A stretch of DNA of 41,823 nt, from contig NZ_JALOCF010000041.1 of the NCBI RefSeq assembly GCF_023227905.1, forward strand, positions 1 through 41,823, written 5' to 3'. This DNA is from Methylobacter sp. GTDB taxonomy: Bacteria > Pseudomonadota > Gammaproteobacteria > Methylococcales > Methylomonadaceae. Every line of letters starts with the position of its first letter. Positions within the stretch are counted from its first letter, which is position 1. The notes beneath the pieces are model-generated. The model ran no database searches and had not been told where the DNA came from. It worked only from the letters and a program-made list of their open reading frames with translations. Positions 16,114 through 24,868 of the stretch are shown piece by piece. A program made the translations under genes and the position numbers.

Positions 16114-17427
16114 ATGAATATTCACACCACTCAAAAAAAGCAAAAAACCGAACAGCTCACCGATGCGTTCCGGATTTTTAACGAGCTATCCCAGAATTTA
16201 TCTGTTTCTTACCAAGGTCTGGAAGAGCAGGTTGCTAAGCTGCATGGGGAACTCGCCTTCGCTCATAGTGAACGGCTCAAAACCCTTGAAGAAAAAGAAA
16301 AGCTCGCCAGTCGCCTGGAAAAAATACTGGCGGCGCTTCCCGCAGGCGTTATTGTGCTGGATGCGGGCGGCAAAATTTTGGATTGTAACGCGGTGGCGAC
16401 CGATTTTTTGGGCGAGCCTCTGGTTGGCATGGATTGGTCTGATGTTGTCATCCGCAGCCTGATCCCTGTTGGTAATCCTCATGAGCGTCAATTGCGTAAC
16501 GGCAAACGGGTCAATATGACCGTCAGCAGAGATATTGCACGCAGTGATCCTGCCGATTCCGGGCAAATTGTCTTGCTATCGGATGTCAGTGAAATGCGAA
16601 ATTTACAGGATACGCTGAATCAGCAAAAGCAGTTGTCGGCCATGGGAGAAATGGTGGCGAGTATGGCGCATCAGGTCAGGACGCCGCTGGCTACAGCCAT
16701 ACTCTATGCGTCGCAAATGAGCAGCCCGGCTCTGGATAGCGAAAAGCGGCAGCGGTTTTCTCAGAAAATTCTGGAGCGCTTGCAGTATTTGGAAAGGCAG
16801 GTTAACGATATGTTGATTTTTGCCAAAGACGGGCGCCTGGCGATGGAGTCTTTTTCATTGGCCGAATTATTAAATCACCTCAGGGAAGCGGTAAAAGAAT
16901 ATACCGGCAGCGGCGGGGTTGATCTGCAGATTGTCAATGACGCGCAAAATGATGCAATGCTGGGTAATGAAAATGCCTTGCGCGGTGCGCTGCTTAATTT
17001 ATTGAATAATGCAGTCGATGCCGTAGGGCAGGCTGGATGTATACAAATTTCAGTGGTTCAGCTTGATGACTATAAGTTGCGGATTGCTATCAAGGATGAT
17101 GGGCCGGGTATTGCCCAAGAGCTTTGTCAGCGGGTTTTTGAACCGTTTTTCACGACCAAGATCCACGGTACCGGATTGGGTTTGGCTGTCGTCGACAGCG
17201 TAGTGAAAGCGCATGGCGGCCATGTGTCTGTTGAGTCCACTCCGGGGCGTGGAACCACTTTTACGTTAGTCCTTCCTTGTATAAATCAGGCATATAACTT
17301 GTTGCCGGGCGGTTTTTCACATCAGGCTTCCCTGCCTGATGCCCTTCGGGTAAATGCAAATCTGTTCCAGACAGATTTGTCCGGTAAAAATCACCATCAA
17401 ATGGAGATTAGACATGAAACAGTATGA
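16114..17427 (+). CDS. fleS: Flagellar two-component sensor histidine kinase FleS
   Basis: This 437-residue soluble histidine kinase has no membrane span. Order: an N-terminal coiled-coil stretch (about 20-75), a PAS domain at about 70-140 (LPAGVIVLDAGGKILDCNAV), then HisKA with the H-box MVASMAHQVRTPLA (H186), and an HATPase domain with N-box NLLNNAVDAV, G1 DDGPGI, F-box FEPFFTTK and G2 GTGLGLAVV. This is the FleS layout from Pseudomonas: a cytoplasmic sensor acting on FleR in class II-III flagellar gene control. The C-terminal 50 residues after the ATPase domain are not conserved-looking. The 3' end overlaps fleR by 14 bases. Confidence 0.93.
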   Translation: MNIHTTQKKQKTEQLTDAFRIFNELSQNLSVSYQGLEEQVAKLHGELAFAHSERLKTLEEKEKLASRLEKILAALPAGVIVLDAGGKILDCNAVATDFLGEPLVGMDWSDVVIRSLIPVGNPHERQLRNGKRVNMTVSRDIARSDPADSGQIVLLSDVSEMRNLQDTLNQQKQLSAMGEMVASMAHQVRTPLATAILYASQMSSPALDSEKRQRFSQKILERLQYLERQVNDMLIFAKDGRLAMESFSLAELLNHLREAVKEYTGSGGVDLQIVNDAQNDAMLGNENALRGALLNLLNNAVDAVGQAGCIQISVVQLDDYKLRIAIKDDGPGIAQELCQRVFEPFFTTKIHGTGLGLAVVDSVVKAHGGHVSVESTPGRGTTFTLVLPCINQAYNLLPGGFSHQASLPDALRVNANLFQTDLSGKNHHQMEIRHETV

Positions 17428-18823
17428 TGTGTTGGTTGTTGAGGATGATCTGTCATTATGCGAAGCGCTTTGTGACACCCTGGAGATAGGCGGATATCGT
17501 GTGGTTTCGGCTCGCAATGGCACTGAAGCGCTAATCAAGCTGGAGCATGGTCAGTTTAAACTGGTCGTTAGCGATGTACAGATGCCGGTTATGGACGGCT
17601 TTCAATTGTTGAAAAATATGCAGCACAAGTATTCGGAAACGCCGGTGCTGCTGATGACGGCTTTCGGAACCATTCCCAAGGCAGTCGAGGCCATGCAAGC
17701 CGGCGCTTCCGATTATCTAATCAAACCATTTGACGCGCAGGCGCTGGTGAGCAAGGTGGCCGATTATGTGTCGGCCAATCCGTTGGCCGCAAATAAAGCC
17801 GCTAGTGAGCGAGTCGTGCAGGACGAAAGCATGAAAAAACTTTATGCCCTGACCGCCAAAGTCGCTAAAACCGATGTTACCGTGCTGCTGCAGGGTGAAA
17901 GCGGAACCGGTAAAGAGGTTATTGCCCGCTATATTCACCAAAATTCAATGCAGTACCAGGGGCCGTTTATTGCGGTAAATTGCGCGGCAATTCCTGAAAA
18001 CATGCTGGAAGCGATGCTGTTCGGCTATGAGAAAGGCGCTTACACCGGAGCGGTTCAGGCCATGCCCGGAAAATTTGAGCAGGCGCAGGGCGGCACTTTG
18101 TTGTTGGATGAAATAGCCGAAATGGATTTAGGCCTGCAGGCGAAATTATTGCGGGTATTGCAAGAGAAGGAAGTCGAACGTCTGGGCAGTCATAAAAAAA
18201 TCAAGTTGAATGTCAGAATTTTGGCGGCCACCAATCAGAAGTTAAAAGAGCAGATGGAGCAGGGACGGTTCCGTGAGGATTTGTATTATCGCCTCAGCGT
18301 GTTCCCTATTAATATTCCGCCGTTACGCAACAGGCCGGGCGATATTTTGCCGCTGGCACGGGAATTGATGCAGCGGCACATGATGGACGGCAAAAACTTG
18401 CCTGAATTTGATAATGAGGCTGTTAAAAAAATGTCAGCCTATAGTTGGCCGGGTAATGTCAGGGAGCTGGATAATGTGGTGCAGCGGGCACTTATTTTGC
18501 GGATTGGCGATAAGATTACGGTTGATGATTTGGTGTTTGAGGATACGGGGCCAATGATGGCTGTTATGACTAATACTCCTTCAGCTGAGATTTTAGTTGC
18601 TGCAAGTGAATCGTCGTATCTAATTGATGCTAAAAGTGAAGTGGTCGAGATTGGGGGGTTGGGCGAAGGGGTTCGCTCGGCCGAAGAAAACATCATTTTG
18701 CAGACCTTACAGAAGGAAAATGGCAGCCGTAAGATAACCGCTGAAAAATTGGGCATTAGTCCCAGAACGCTCCGGTATAAGATGGCCAGGATGAAAGATT
18801 CGGGGGTAATTATTTCATGTTAA
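17414..18823 (+). CDS. fleR: Sigma-54-dependent flagellar response regulator FleR
   Basis: This NtrC-type regulator of 469 residues is phosphorylated by FleS and activates basal-body and hook genes. The receiver domain has the acidic pair VVEDD, phosphoacceptor D54 in VVSDVQMPVMDG, the switch Thr in LLMTAFG and Lys in YLIKPFD. The AAA+ domain has GESGTGKE (about 162-169), GAYTGA and LLLDEIAEMD. The C-terminal HTH is KITAEKLGISPRTLRYKMARM. ATG 17414 is preferred over an in-frame ATG at 17354 because GGAG lies just upstream and the receiver begins immediately. The GAYTGA motif has Tyr for the more usual Phe, a variant seen in functional activators. Confidence 0.94.
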   Translation: MKQYDVLVVEDDLSLCEALCDTLEIGGYRVVSARNGTEALIKLEHGQFKLVVSDVQMPVMDGFQLLKNMQHKYSETPVLLMTAFGTIPKAVEAMQAGASDYLIKPFDAQALVSKVADYVSANPLAANKAASERVVQDESMKKLYALTAKVAKTDVTVLLQGESGTGKEVIARYIHQNSMQYQGPFIAVNCAAIPENMLEAMLFGYEKGAYTGAVQAMPGKFEQAQGGTLLLDEIAEMDLGLQAKLLRVLQEKEVERLGSHKKIKLNVRILAATNQKLKEQMEQGRFREDLYYRLSVFPINIPPLRNRPGDILPLARELMQRHMMDGKNLPEFDNEAVKKMSAYSWPGNVRELDNVVQRALILRIGDKITVDDLVFEDTGPMMAVMTNTPSAEILVAASESSYLIDAKSEVVEIGGLGEGVRSAEENIILQTLQKENGSRKITAEKLGISPRTLRYKMARMKDSGVIISC

Positions 18824-18827
18824 CATG

Positions 18828-18844
18828 TGGCATTAAAAATGCTT
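18828..18844 (+). promoter_or_regulatory. Sigma-54 promoter of the fliE operon
   Basis: TGGCATTAAAAATGCTT carries GG (18829-18830) and GC (18841-18842) exactly 10 bases apart, with the preferred TGGCA -24 box. It lies just after fleR and 38 bases before the fliE ATG, as expected for a FleR- or FleQ-dependent class of flagellar genes. Confidence 0.72.
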
Positions 18845-18881
18845 TAGACTCTGTACTATAAAAATGTAAGAGGAAAACCCC

Positions 18882-19196
18882 ATGAGTGAGATGAATGTCA
18901 ACCAAGTTTTGGCTCAGATGCGGGCAATGTCGCTTGAAGCCGGTGGCAGTAAAGTCCAGGAGACCGGTGGCGGCGCTGACTTTGCGGCAATGTTAAAGCA
19001 GACCATAGGGGCTGTTAATGACACCCAGCAAACCGCCGGAAAAATGACGGAGGCTTTTGAGTCGGGCGATACTAACGTCAGTCTGGCTGAGGTCATGGTG
19101 GCTTCGCAAAAGGCTAGCGTTTCATTTCAGGCAATGCTACAGGTCAGAAATAAGCTAGTTGAAGCCTATCAAGATGTCATGAATATGCCCATGTAG
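18882..19196 (+). CDS. fliE: Flagellar hook-basal body protein FliE
   Basis: FliE is the small adaptor that joins the MS ring to the proximal rod and supports the export gate. The 104-residue length is typical. The family pattern is visible in the C-terminal half: VNDTQQTAGKMTEAFESGD, then SLAEVMVASQKASVSFQAML and QVRNKLVEAYQDVMNMPM at the terminus. An AGAGGA ribosome site precedes the ATG and a sigma-54 promoter lies just upstream. First gene of the fliEFGHIJK run. Confidence 0.96.
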   Translation: MSEMNVNQVLAQMRAMSLEAGGSKVQETGGGADFAAMLKQTIGAVNDTQQTAGKMTEAFESGDTNVSLAEVMVASQKASVSFQAMLQVRNKLVEAYQDVMNMPM

Positions 19197-19218
19197 TGCG
19201 GCAAACTGTAAATAAAAC

Positions 19219-21048
19219 ATGAGTGAACAGAGCGGTAATAGTCTAATTCAGGCAAATCGCCAGCAGGACCCAATGTCAAAGGGCAAGGGGCATCTTGATG
19301 GTGAAGCGTCTCATATTTTTGCGACCAAGGTCGATGCGCATCCCGCCCTTAAAGGTTTGGCAGGGCTAACCATCGCGCGCCAGATGGGGCTGATGCTGGG
19401 CCTGGCTCTTAGTGTGGCTATTGGCGTTGCTGTTGTTTTATGGTCTCAGGAGCCTTCTTACGGACGCTTGTACTCCGAGATCGGCGAAAGTGACGTGTCT
19501 GAAATTCTTGACGTTCTCAATAAGGAAAATATTAAGTATAAAGTCGAAACCGGCTCCGGGGCTATTATGGTGCCGATGGATCAGGTAAGTGCCGTAAAGC
19601 TCAAATTAGCGGCGCAGGGTTTGCCCAAAAGTAATAGCCTGGGATACGAGCTGCTGGATAAAGACCAGGGCTTCGGCGCCAGTAAAAGTGTTGAGACAGT
19701 GCGCTTCCAGAGAGCCTTGGAAGGCGAGATTGCCCGAACCATTATGGCTATACAGAATGTAAAATCGGCTAGGGTGCTGTTAGCGATGCCCGTTCAGTCG
19801 GTGTTTGTGCGGGAGCGTAAAAAACCCAGCGCTTCCGTTATCGTCAATTTGTATCAAGGCCGGTCGCTGGATAAAGGCCAGGTCGAATCAATCATTCATT
19901 TAGTCGCGTCCAGCGTGCCACAACTGGACGCCGAGCAAGTAACAGTCGTCGATCAGAAAGGTCAGTTATTAAATAGCAATGATTCATCAGTAGCGGGCAA
20001 TTTGACCTCCAAGCAGTTTGAATACAAGAAGAATATTGAAGAACACCTGATGGGGCGCATTCAAAATATTTTATCTCCCTTGGTGGGCGGCGACGGAATG
20101 CGCGTACAAATCTCAGCGGATGTGGATTTTACCGAGACTGACAGAACGCAAGAAATGTTCAATCCGGATTTGCCGGCTTTAAGAAGCGAGCAGACATCCG
20201 AAGAGCAAAATTCGTTATCCGCAACTCAAGGTGTGCCCGGCGCGTTATCAAATCAACCTACTCCGGCAGGCGCGGCTCCGGAAGCAACGCCGGCACCGGC
20301 AACGACCGCTGCAAATGCACCAGCTACGGCGGCCAATTCGGCTGCTACGCCGGGGTCGCTTGCAAAAAATGCCACCAGGAATTACGAACTCGATAAAACC
20401 ATTACTCATACCCGGTTGGCTACTGGGGCATTGCGCCGATTATCAGTGGCCGTGGTCGTTGATGACCGGCATGTGTCCCAGGGCGATGGCACCGTTAAAG
20501 CGCAGCCTTATTCTCAGGAAGACATTCATCGCTTTAGTGATCTGGTTAAGCAGGCGGTAGGGTTTGATAGCAGCCGGGGTGATCAGGTTACGGTCACGAA
20601 CGTGGCTTTCAAAATAGACGAACTTGTTGAGGAGTTGCCGGCGATACCCGTTTGGGAGCAGGGCTGGTTTCTTGATCTTATGAAACAAGCTGCTGCGGTA
20701 TTGGCCGTGTTATTCTTGTTGTTCGGGGTGCTGCGCCCTACCATGCGCAGTCTTGTCGCTCGGGATCTGGAAGAGAAAAAAGCCGCGGCTTTGGCTGAGG
20801 CTCAAGAAAAGGCCGCCGCCATGGGAGGGACCGTTCGCCTTGACGAAAAAGGTGTACCTGTCGCTGTGCCGGCCGGTCAAGAAAACACAAGCTTTGCGAT
20901 ACCTACTGAAAAGGAAATGCAGGATCTGCTGCTTTTGGATGTGCCCCAGAGTTACGAACATCGTTTGGAATATGTGAAGAGATTGGTCGACGATGACTCG
21001 AAAGTAGTCGCACAAGTTATTAAATCCTGGATTAAAAAAGATGGCTAA
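19219..21048 (+). CDS. fliF: Flagellar MS-ring protein FliF
   Basis: FliF (609 residues) polymerises in the inner membrane as the MS ring that anchors rotor and export gate. Membrane segments are visible near residues 55-76 (MGLMLGLALSVAIGVAVVLW) and near 482-503 (AAAVLAVLFLLFGVLRP). Between them are the YscJ-like ring modules (EPSYGRLYSEIGESD and PKSNSLGYELLDKDQGFGAS) and a low-complexity Ala/Pro/Thr linker at about 348-385. The cytoplasmic tail after the second span (VPQSYEHRLEYVKRLVDDD) is the FliG-binding region. fliG starts eight bases before its stop. Confidence 0.97.
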   Translation: MSEQSGNSLIQANRQQDPMSKGKGHLDGEASHIFATKVDAHPALKGLAGLTIARQMGLMLGLALSVAIGVAVVLWSQEPSYGRLYSEIGESDVSEILDVLNKENIKYKVETGSGAIMVPMDQVSAVKLKLAAQGLPKSNSLGYELLDKDQGFGASKSVETVRFQRALEGEIARTIMAIQNVKSARVLLAMPVQSVFVRERKKPSASVIVNLYQGRSLDKGQVESIIHLVASSVPQLDAEQVTVVDQKGQLLNSNDSSVAGNLTSKQFEYKKNIEEHLMGRIQNILSPLVGGDGMRVQISADVDFTETDRTQEMFNPDLPALRSEQTSEEQNSLSATQGVPGALSNQPTPAGAAPEATPAPATTAANAPATAANSAATPGSLAKNATRNYELDKTITHTRLATGALRRLSVAVVVDDRHVSQGDGTVKAQPYSQEDIHRFSDLVKQAVGFDSSRGDQVTVTNVAFKIDELVEELPAIPVWEQGWFLDLMKQAAAVLAVLFLLFGVLRPTMRSLVARDLEEKKAAALAEAQEKAAAMGGTVRLDEKGVPVAVPAGQENTSFAIPTEKEMQDLLLLDVPQSYEHRLEYVKRLVDDDSKVVAQVIKSWIKKDG

Positions 21049-22048
21049 TGCGGAAAAGCAGTTAACCCAAGTTGATCGTGCCGCTGTATTGTTGCTGGCA
21101 TTGGGAATGGATAGGGCGGCACTCGTTCTAAAACATATGACGCCCAGGGAAGTGCAGATTTTAGGTATCACCATGGCAAGCGTGGGAGAGATTTCCACCG
21201 GCATGATGGATGAGGTGGTTGAGGAATTTATCGTTACGGTAAAAAGACAAACTGCCTTGGGGATGGATACCGATGAGTATATTCGTAATGTGCTGATCAG
21301 CGCGTTGGGCGCGGATAAAGCGAACAGCATCCTTGACCGGATTTTACAGGGCACCAATACCAAAGGTATTGAACAACTGAAATGGATGGATACCCGGTCG
21401 ATTGCCGACATGATTCGTTTGGAGCATCCTCAGATTGTCGCAACTATTATGTCTTTGATGGATAGCGAGCAGGCGGCTGATGTGATGATGTTCCTGCCCG
21501 AAAACATGCGTGCCGATTTGATGATGAGAATTGCGACGATGAAAGGCATCCAGCCATCCGCTCTGCGCGAGTTGGACCAGATCATGGAAAAACAACTCAC
21601 CGGCTCTGATAATGTTAAGTCGACAAATATCGGCGGTGTTGATGCGGTGGCTAATATCTTGAATTTCCTCGATGGCAGCGCCGCAGATTTAGTCATGTCA
21701 GGCATTGCCGAGCACAGGTCTGAACTGGCTCTAGAAATTCAGGAAAAAATGTTCACCTTTGAAGATCTCACTTCAATTGATGAAAGAGGCATGCAAACAT
21801 TGTTGCGCGAAGTTTCAACCGGACAACTGTTGTTGGCGCTGCGGGGTGTGGGCAGTGAGCTTAAGGAGAAAATATTCAGCAATATGTCCAAGCGGGCGGC
21901 AGAAATGCTGCGTGACGATTTGGAGGCTTCGCCTCCAGCCAAGCTAAGCGAAGTAGAGTTGGCGCAGAAAGATATATTGGCTATTGCTAAAAAATTAGCG
22001 GATGCGGGCGAGATACAAATGGGAGTCGGCGGTGAAGAACTCATCTAA
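21041..22048 (+). CDS. fliG: Flagellar motor switch protein FliG
   Basis: FliG (335 residues) sits on the MS ring and transmits torque from the stator. The N-terminal domain has RAAVLLLALG. The middle domain carries the EHPQ motif in RLEHPQIVATIMSLM. The C-terminal domain has the torque helix pattern LRGVGSELKEKIFSNMSKRAAEMLRDDLE with the charged residues expected for stator contact. It overlaps fliF by eight bases and fliH by 17, consistent with tight coupling. Confidence 0.97.
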   Translation: MANAEKQLTQVDRAAVLLLALGMDRAALVLKHMTPREVQILGITMASVGEISTGMMDEVVEEFIVTVKRQTALGMDTDEYIRNVLISALGADKANSILDRILQGTNTKGIEQLKWMDTRSIADMIRLEHPQIVATIMSLMDSEQAADVMMFLPENMRADLMMRIATMKGIQPSALRELDQIMEKQLTGSDNVKSTNIGGVDAVANILNFLDGSAADLVMSGIAEHRSELALEIQEKMFTFEDLTSIDERGMQTLLREVSTGQLLLALRGVGSELKEKIFSNMSKRAAEMLRDDLEASPPAKLSEVELAQKDILAIAKKLADAGEIQMGVGGEELI

Positions 22049-22991
22049 GGCGCACAGGTTTACAGCAGCCGAACTGGAGTCGTTAAGATTATGGAGCATG
22101 CCGGACGTCTCCGGAGCAGAGGCCAGGGAATCGGAGACGGTGGAGCTTGAGGATGAGCCGACGCCGATTTTAACGGTCGATGAAATTGAAGCCATGCAAA
22201 AGCAGGCGTACGACGAAGCGTTTGCGCAAGGCAAAATGCATGGTTTTCAGCAAGGCTTCGATGAAGGCTCAAAAAAAGGCTACGAAGATAATTTACATTT
22301 GCTGCAAAGCCAGGCGGCAACACTAGTCAGCCTTTTGAAATCTTTAAGCGAGCCGTTTAAGCGCCTTGATGAGGAAGTGGAAAAAGAGCTGGTTAAACTG
22401 GTAATAGCCATCGCAACACAAATGATACGCCGGGAAATCAAGTTGGATCCGGGGCAAATCATTGCTGTTGTTCGGGAATCAATTAATGTCTTGCCGCTGG
22501 CGTCACAAAAAATTAGCTTGAAATTACATCCCGAAGATGCCGAATTGGTGCGCTCTGCATTAGCGTTGGATGAGATGTCGCCAAGCTGGGCCATCCTTGA
22601 GGACCCGTTGATTACTCGCGGCGGTTGCGAAGTTGACACCGATATTTCTCATGTTAACGCGACTGTAGAGCATCGATTGGCTGCCGTTATCGCTACTTTA
22701 TTAGGCGGCGAGCGGGAGAGCGATTGCAAGACGGCTGCCGGCACCCTTGAGGCAATTTCTCCAGCCGTGGCGGTCGAGCCAGAGGGTACGGCTCCCCGGA
22801 CAGAGATAGAGGAGCAGCGCACGGCGCAGTTGCCGATAGCACAAGACGCAGTTACCGACGACTCCAGGGATGGAGGAGGTACGACTCCAGGGATGGAGGA
22901 GGTAGAGCAATACAGGGAGCGATTGCCGAGAGCATCAACAGCAGGCGCTTTAGGCGACGCAGGAGCAGTTGCCGAGGATAAAAGTTTGTGA
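22032..22991 (+). CDS. fliH: Flagellar assembly protein FliH with an expanded, frame-altered tail
   Basis: FliH regulates the export ATPase FliI and docks it to the C ring. I chose GTG 22032: GGGAG lies seven bases upstream, and the overlap with fliG falls to 17 bases; an ATG at 22002 would add ten residues. The central part is typical: acidic N-terminus, a helix with glycine-spaced repeats (AFAQGKMHGFQQGFDEGSKKG) and the conserved C-domain KLVIAIATQMIRREIKLDPG to VNATVEHRLAAVIATLL. The last 90 or so residues (after about 225) are low-complexity and contain a 23-bp tandem duplication read in two frames. The stop overlaps the fliI start as GTGA. Confidence 0.92.
   Translation: MKNSSKAHRFTAAELESLRLWSMPDVSGAEARESETVELEDEPTPILTVDEIEAMQKQAYDEAFAQGKMHGFQQGFDEGSKKGYEDNLHLLQSQAATLVSLLKSLSEPFKRLDEEVEKELVKLVIAIATQMIRREIKLDPGQIIAVVRESINVLPLASQKISLKLHPEDAELVRSALALDEMSPSWAILEDPLITRGGCEVDTDISHVNATVEHRLAAVIATLLGGERESDCKTAAGTLEAISPAVAVEPEGTAPRTEIEEQRTAQLPIAQDAVTDDSRDGGGTTPGMEEVEQYRERLPRASTAGALGDAGAVAEDKSL
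22859..22904 (+). repeat. Perfect 23-bp tandem duplication inside the fliH tail
   Basis: Bases 22859-22881 and 22882-22904 are identical. The unit is not a multiple of three, so the first copy is read as DSRDGGG and the second as TPGMEEV. Each unit contains GGAGGAGGT, a near-ideal Shine-Dalgarno sequence, although no start codon lies at suitable distance. Confidence 0.9.
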
Positions 22992-24352
22992 TTCCGGATG
23001 CGGATCGGTCACGAATTTGGCTGGCTAACTTAAAACCTTATTCTGAAAGATTAGCGCATGTCCCTGAGCTTGTTGTTGAAGGCAAGCTTTCCCGTATGGT
23101 CGGTTTGACGCTGGAAGCCGTGGGCTGCCGAGCGGCTATCGGTTCCCGCTGCCGCATTGAGACCAAAAACGGCAGAATGATTGAAGCGGAAGTTGTGGGT
23201 TTTTCCGATGCACGAATTTTTTTGATGCCGACTGCTGAAGTTCATGGGCTTGAGCCGGATTGTCGGGTCATTCCCCTGGGTAAAAATAGTCTGGCCAGAG
23301 TCGGCTTCGGATTGCTGGGGCGTGTGCTGGATGGCGCCGGCAATGCGATTGATGGTAAAGGCCCGCTGAAAACGGATGCGCTGATTTCACTCAACGGCGT
23401 GCCGATCAATCCCCTAGCGAGAAAGCCTATACGAGAGCCGCTTGATGTTGGTGTCAGGGCAATAAATTCGATACTTAGCGTGGGTCGAGGGCAGCGTATG
23501 GGCTTGTTTGCGGGCACCGGCGTTGGAAAGAGCGTGTTGCTGGGCATGATGACCAAATTTACGACAGCGGATGTTGTCGTTGTCGGGCTGATTGGCGAGC
23601 GAGGCCGAGAAGTTAATGAGTTCGTGCTGAAGACTTTGGGTGAAGACGGGCTTAAAAGAGCGGTCGTGGTGGTTTCGCCGGCGGATTGTCCCCCTTTGAT
23701 GCGCGTTCATGCGGCGTTATTGTCGACCAGTATCGCCGAGTATTTTCGTGATCAGGGGCTTGATGTTTTGTTGCTGATGGATTCATTGACCCGATTTGCG
23801 CAGGCGCATCGCGAAATTGCCCTAGCTATTGACGAGCCCCCTGCTACCAAGGGCTACCCGCCGTCGGTCTTTGCCAAATTGCCGCATTTGGTCGAGCGCG
23901 CCGGTAATGCCGATCATGGTGGCGGCTCTATCACCGCTTTTTATACGGTTCTGGCCGAGGGTGACGATACTAATGATCCCATTGCCGATGCAGCCCGGGG
24001 GGTGCTGGATGGGCATGTTATCTTGTCAAGAAGCTTGGCTGAGTCCGGGCATTTTCCGGCTATCGATATAGAAGCGTCAATCAGCCGGGTCATGCCGGAC
24101 ATTATTGACGCCGGGCATATGCAAATGGCGCGGGAATTAAGACGGTTATATTCGCTCTATCAACAAAATCGCGATTTAATCAGTGTCGGCGCATATCAGG
24201 CGGGGTCGAATCCCAGGCTCGACAAGGCTATTGAAAAAAATCCGGCGATTTTAGATTTTTTGCAGCAGGACATGGATGAGCCGGTTGATATTAATCGAAG
24301 TTTACAAGAGCTGGCGGTGTTGTTGGGCGTAAACAGGGCTGCCAACGACTGA
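22988..24352 (+). CDS. fliI: Flagellum-specific ATPase FliI
   Basis: FliI (454 residues) is the hexameric ATPase of the flagellar type III export apparatus. The beta-barrel N-domain is followed by the catalytic core with Walker A FAGTGVGKS at about 175-183, ERGREVNEF (catalytic Glu region), Walker B DVLLLMDSLTRFAQA, and the P-YPPSVFAKLPHLVERAG block. The C-terminal part has YQQNRDLISVGAYQAGSNP. It starts at GTG 22988, overlapping the fliH stop by three bases, with no strong ribosome site, so translation probably depends on termination of fliH; this makes the altered fliH tail relevant to FliI expression. Confidence 0.97.
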   Translation: MIPDADRSRIWLANLKPYSERLAHVPELVVEGKLSRMVGLTLEAVGCRAAIGSRCRIETKNGRMIEAEVVGFSDARIFLMPTAEVHGLEPDCRVIPLGKNSLARVGFGLLGRVLDGAGNAIDGKGPLKTDALISLNGVPINPLARKPIREPLDVGVRAINSILSVGRGQRMGLFAGTGVGKSVLLGMMTKFTTADVVVVGLIGERGREVNEFVLKTLGEDGLKRAVVVVSPADCPPLMRVHAALLSTSIAEYFRDQGLDVLLLMDSLTRFAQAHREIALAIDEPPATKGYPPSVFAKLPHLVERAGNADHGGGSITAFYTVLAEGDDTNDPIADAARGVLDGHVILSRSLAESGHFPAIDIEASISRVMPDIIDAGHMQMARELRRLYSLYQQNRDLISVGAYQAGSNPRLDKAIEKNPAILDFLQQDMDEPVDINRSLQELAVLLGVNRAAND

Positions 24353-24381
24353 TGGTCAGGTCTCCTCGAGAAAAGGCATAA

Positions 24382-24840
24382 ATGAAAAAATCGCAACGCA
24401 TTAAAACAATTATAGAAATTAAAGCGACTCAGGAAAAAAACGCCCTGGAAACGCTGGGCGCAGTTCAGAGAAAACTCCAGGGCATGCAGGCGCAAGTTGA
24501 AGGATTAAGAAACTATCGGAAGGAATATCAGGATAGGTTTGACCAGTTGGGCAGTAAGGGCGTGAATGTTGCGCAGCTTCTGGAGTTTAGGTCATTTATT
24601 GACAAGCTCGATAAGGCAATAATGGGGCAGGAACAAACGCTGAATTCAATTGAAGCTGAAGTGACAGCCAAAAGAAAAATATGGGAAGAGCTGCATCATA
24701 AAACCCAAAGCTTGCAGAAGGTTTGCGATTCAGCTCTAGTGGTAGAGATGAAGCAAGAGGCTAAACGGGAACAGCAAGAGCAGGATGAGCGAGCATCCAG
24801 AATCGGTCGCAATAACTCCAGTGGCATAGGAAATGCTTAA
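24382..24840 (+). CDS. fliJ: Flagellar export protein FliJ
   Basis: FliJ is the small coiled-coil stalk in the centre of the FliI hexamer and also a chaperone-escort factor. The 152-residue product is almost wholly helical and charged (KSQRIKTIIEIKATQEKNAL at the start, and QQEQDERASRIGR near the end), with the length and heptad character of the family. Identity rests on composition plus position between fliI and fliK rather than a strong motif. Confidence 0.88.
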   Translation: MKKSQRIKTIIEIKATQEKNALETLGAVQRKLQGMQAQVEGLRNYRKEYQDRFDQLGSKGVNVAQLLEFRSFIDKLDKAIMGQEQTLNSIEAEVTAKRKIWEELHHKTQSLQKVCDSALVVEMKQEAKREQQEQDERASRIGRNNSSGIGNA

Positions 24841-24868
24841 TAATTAATTGAATCTCAGGGGATTGATT

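Noticed and set aside
22859..22904. Possible start of a CRISPR-like or variable-number array
   Set aside because: Only two adjacent copies without spacers, inside a coding gene; no CRISPR array was seen anywhere in the window.
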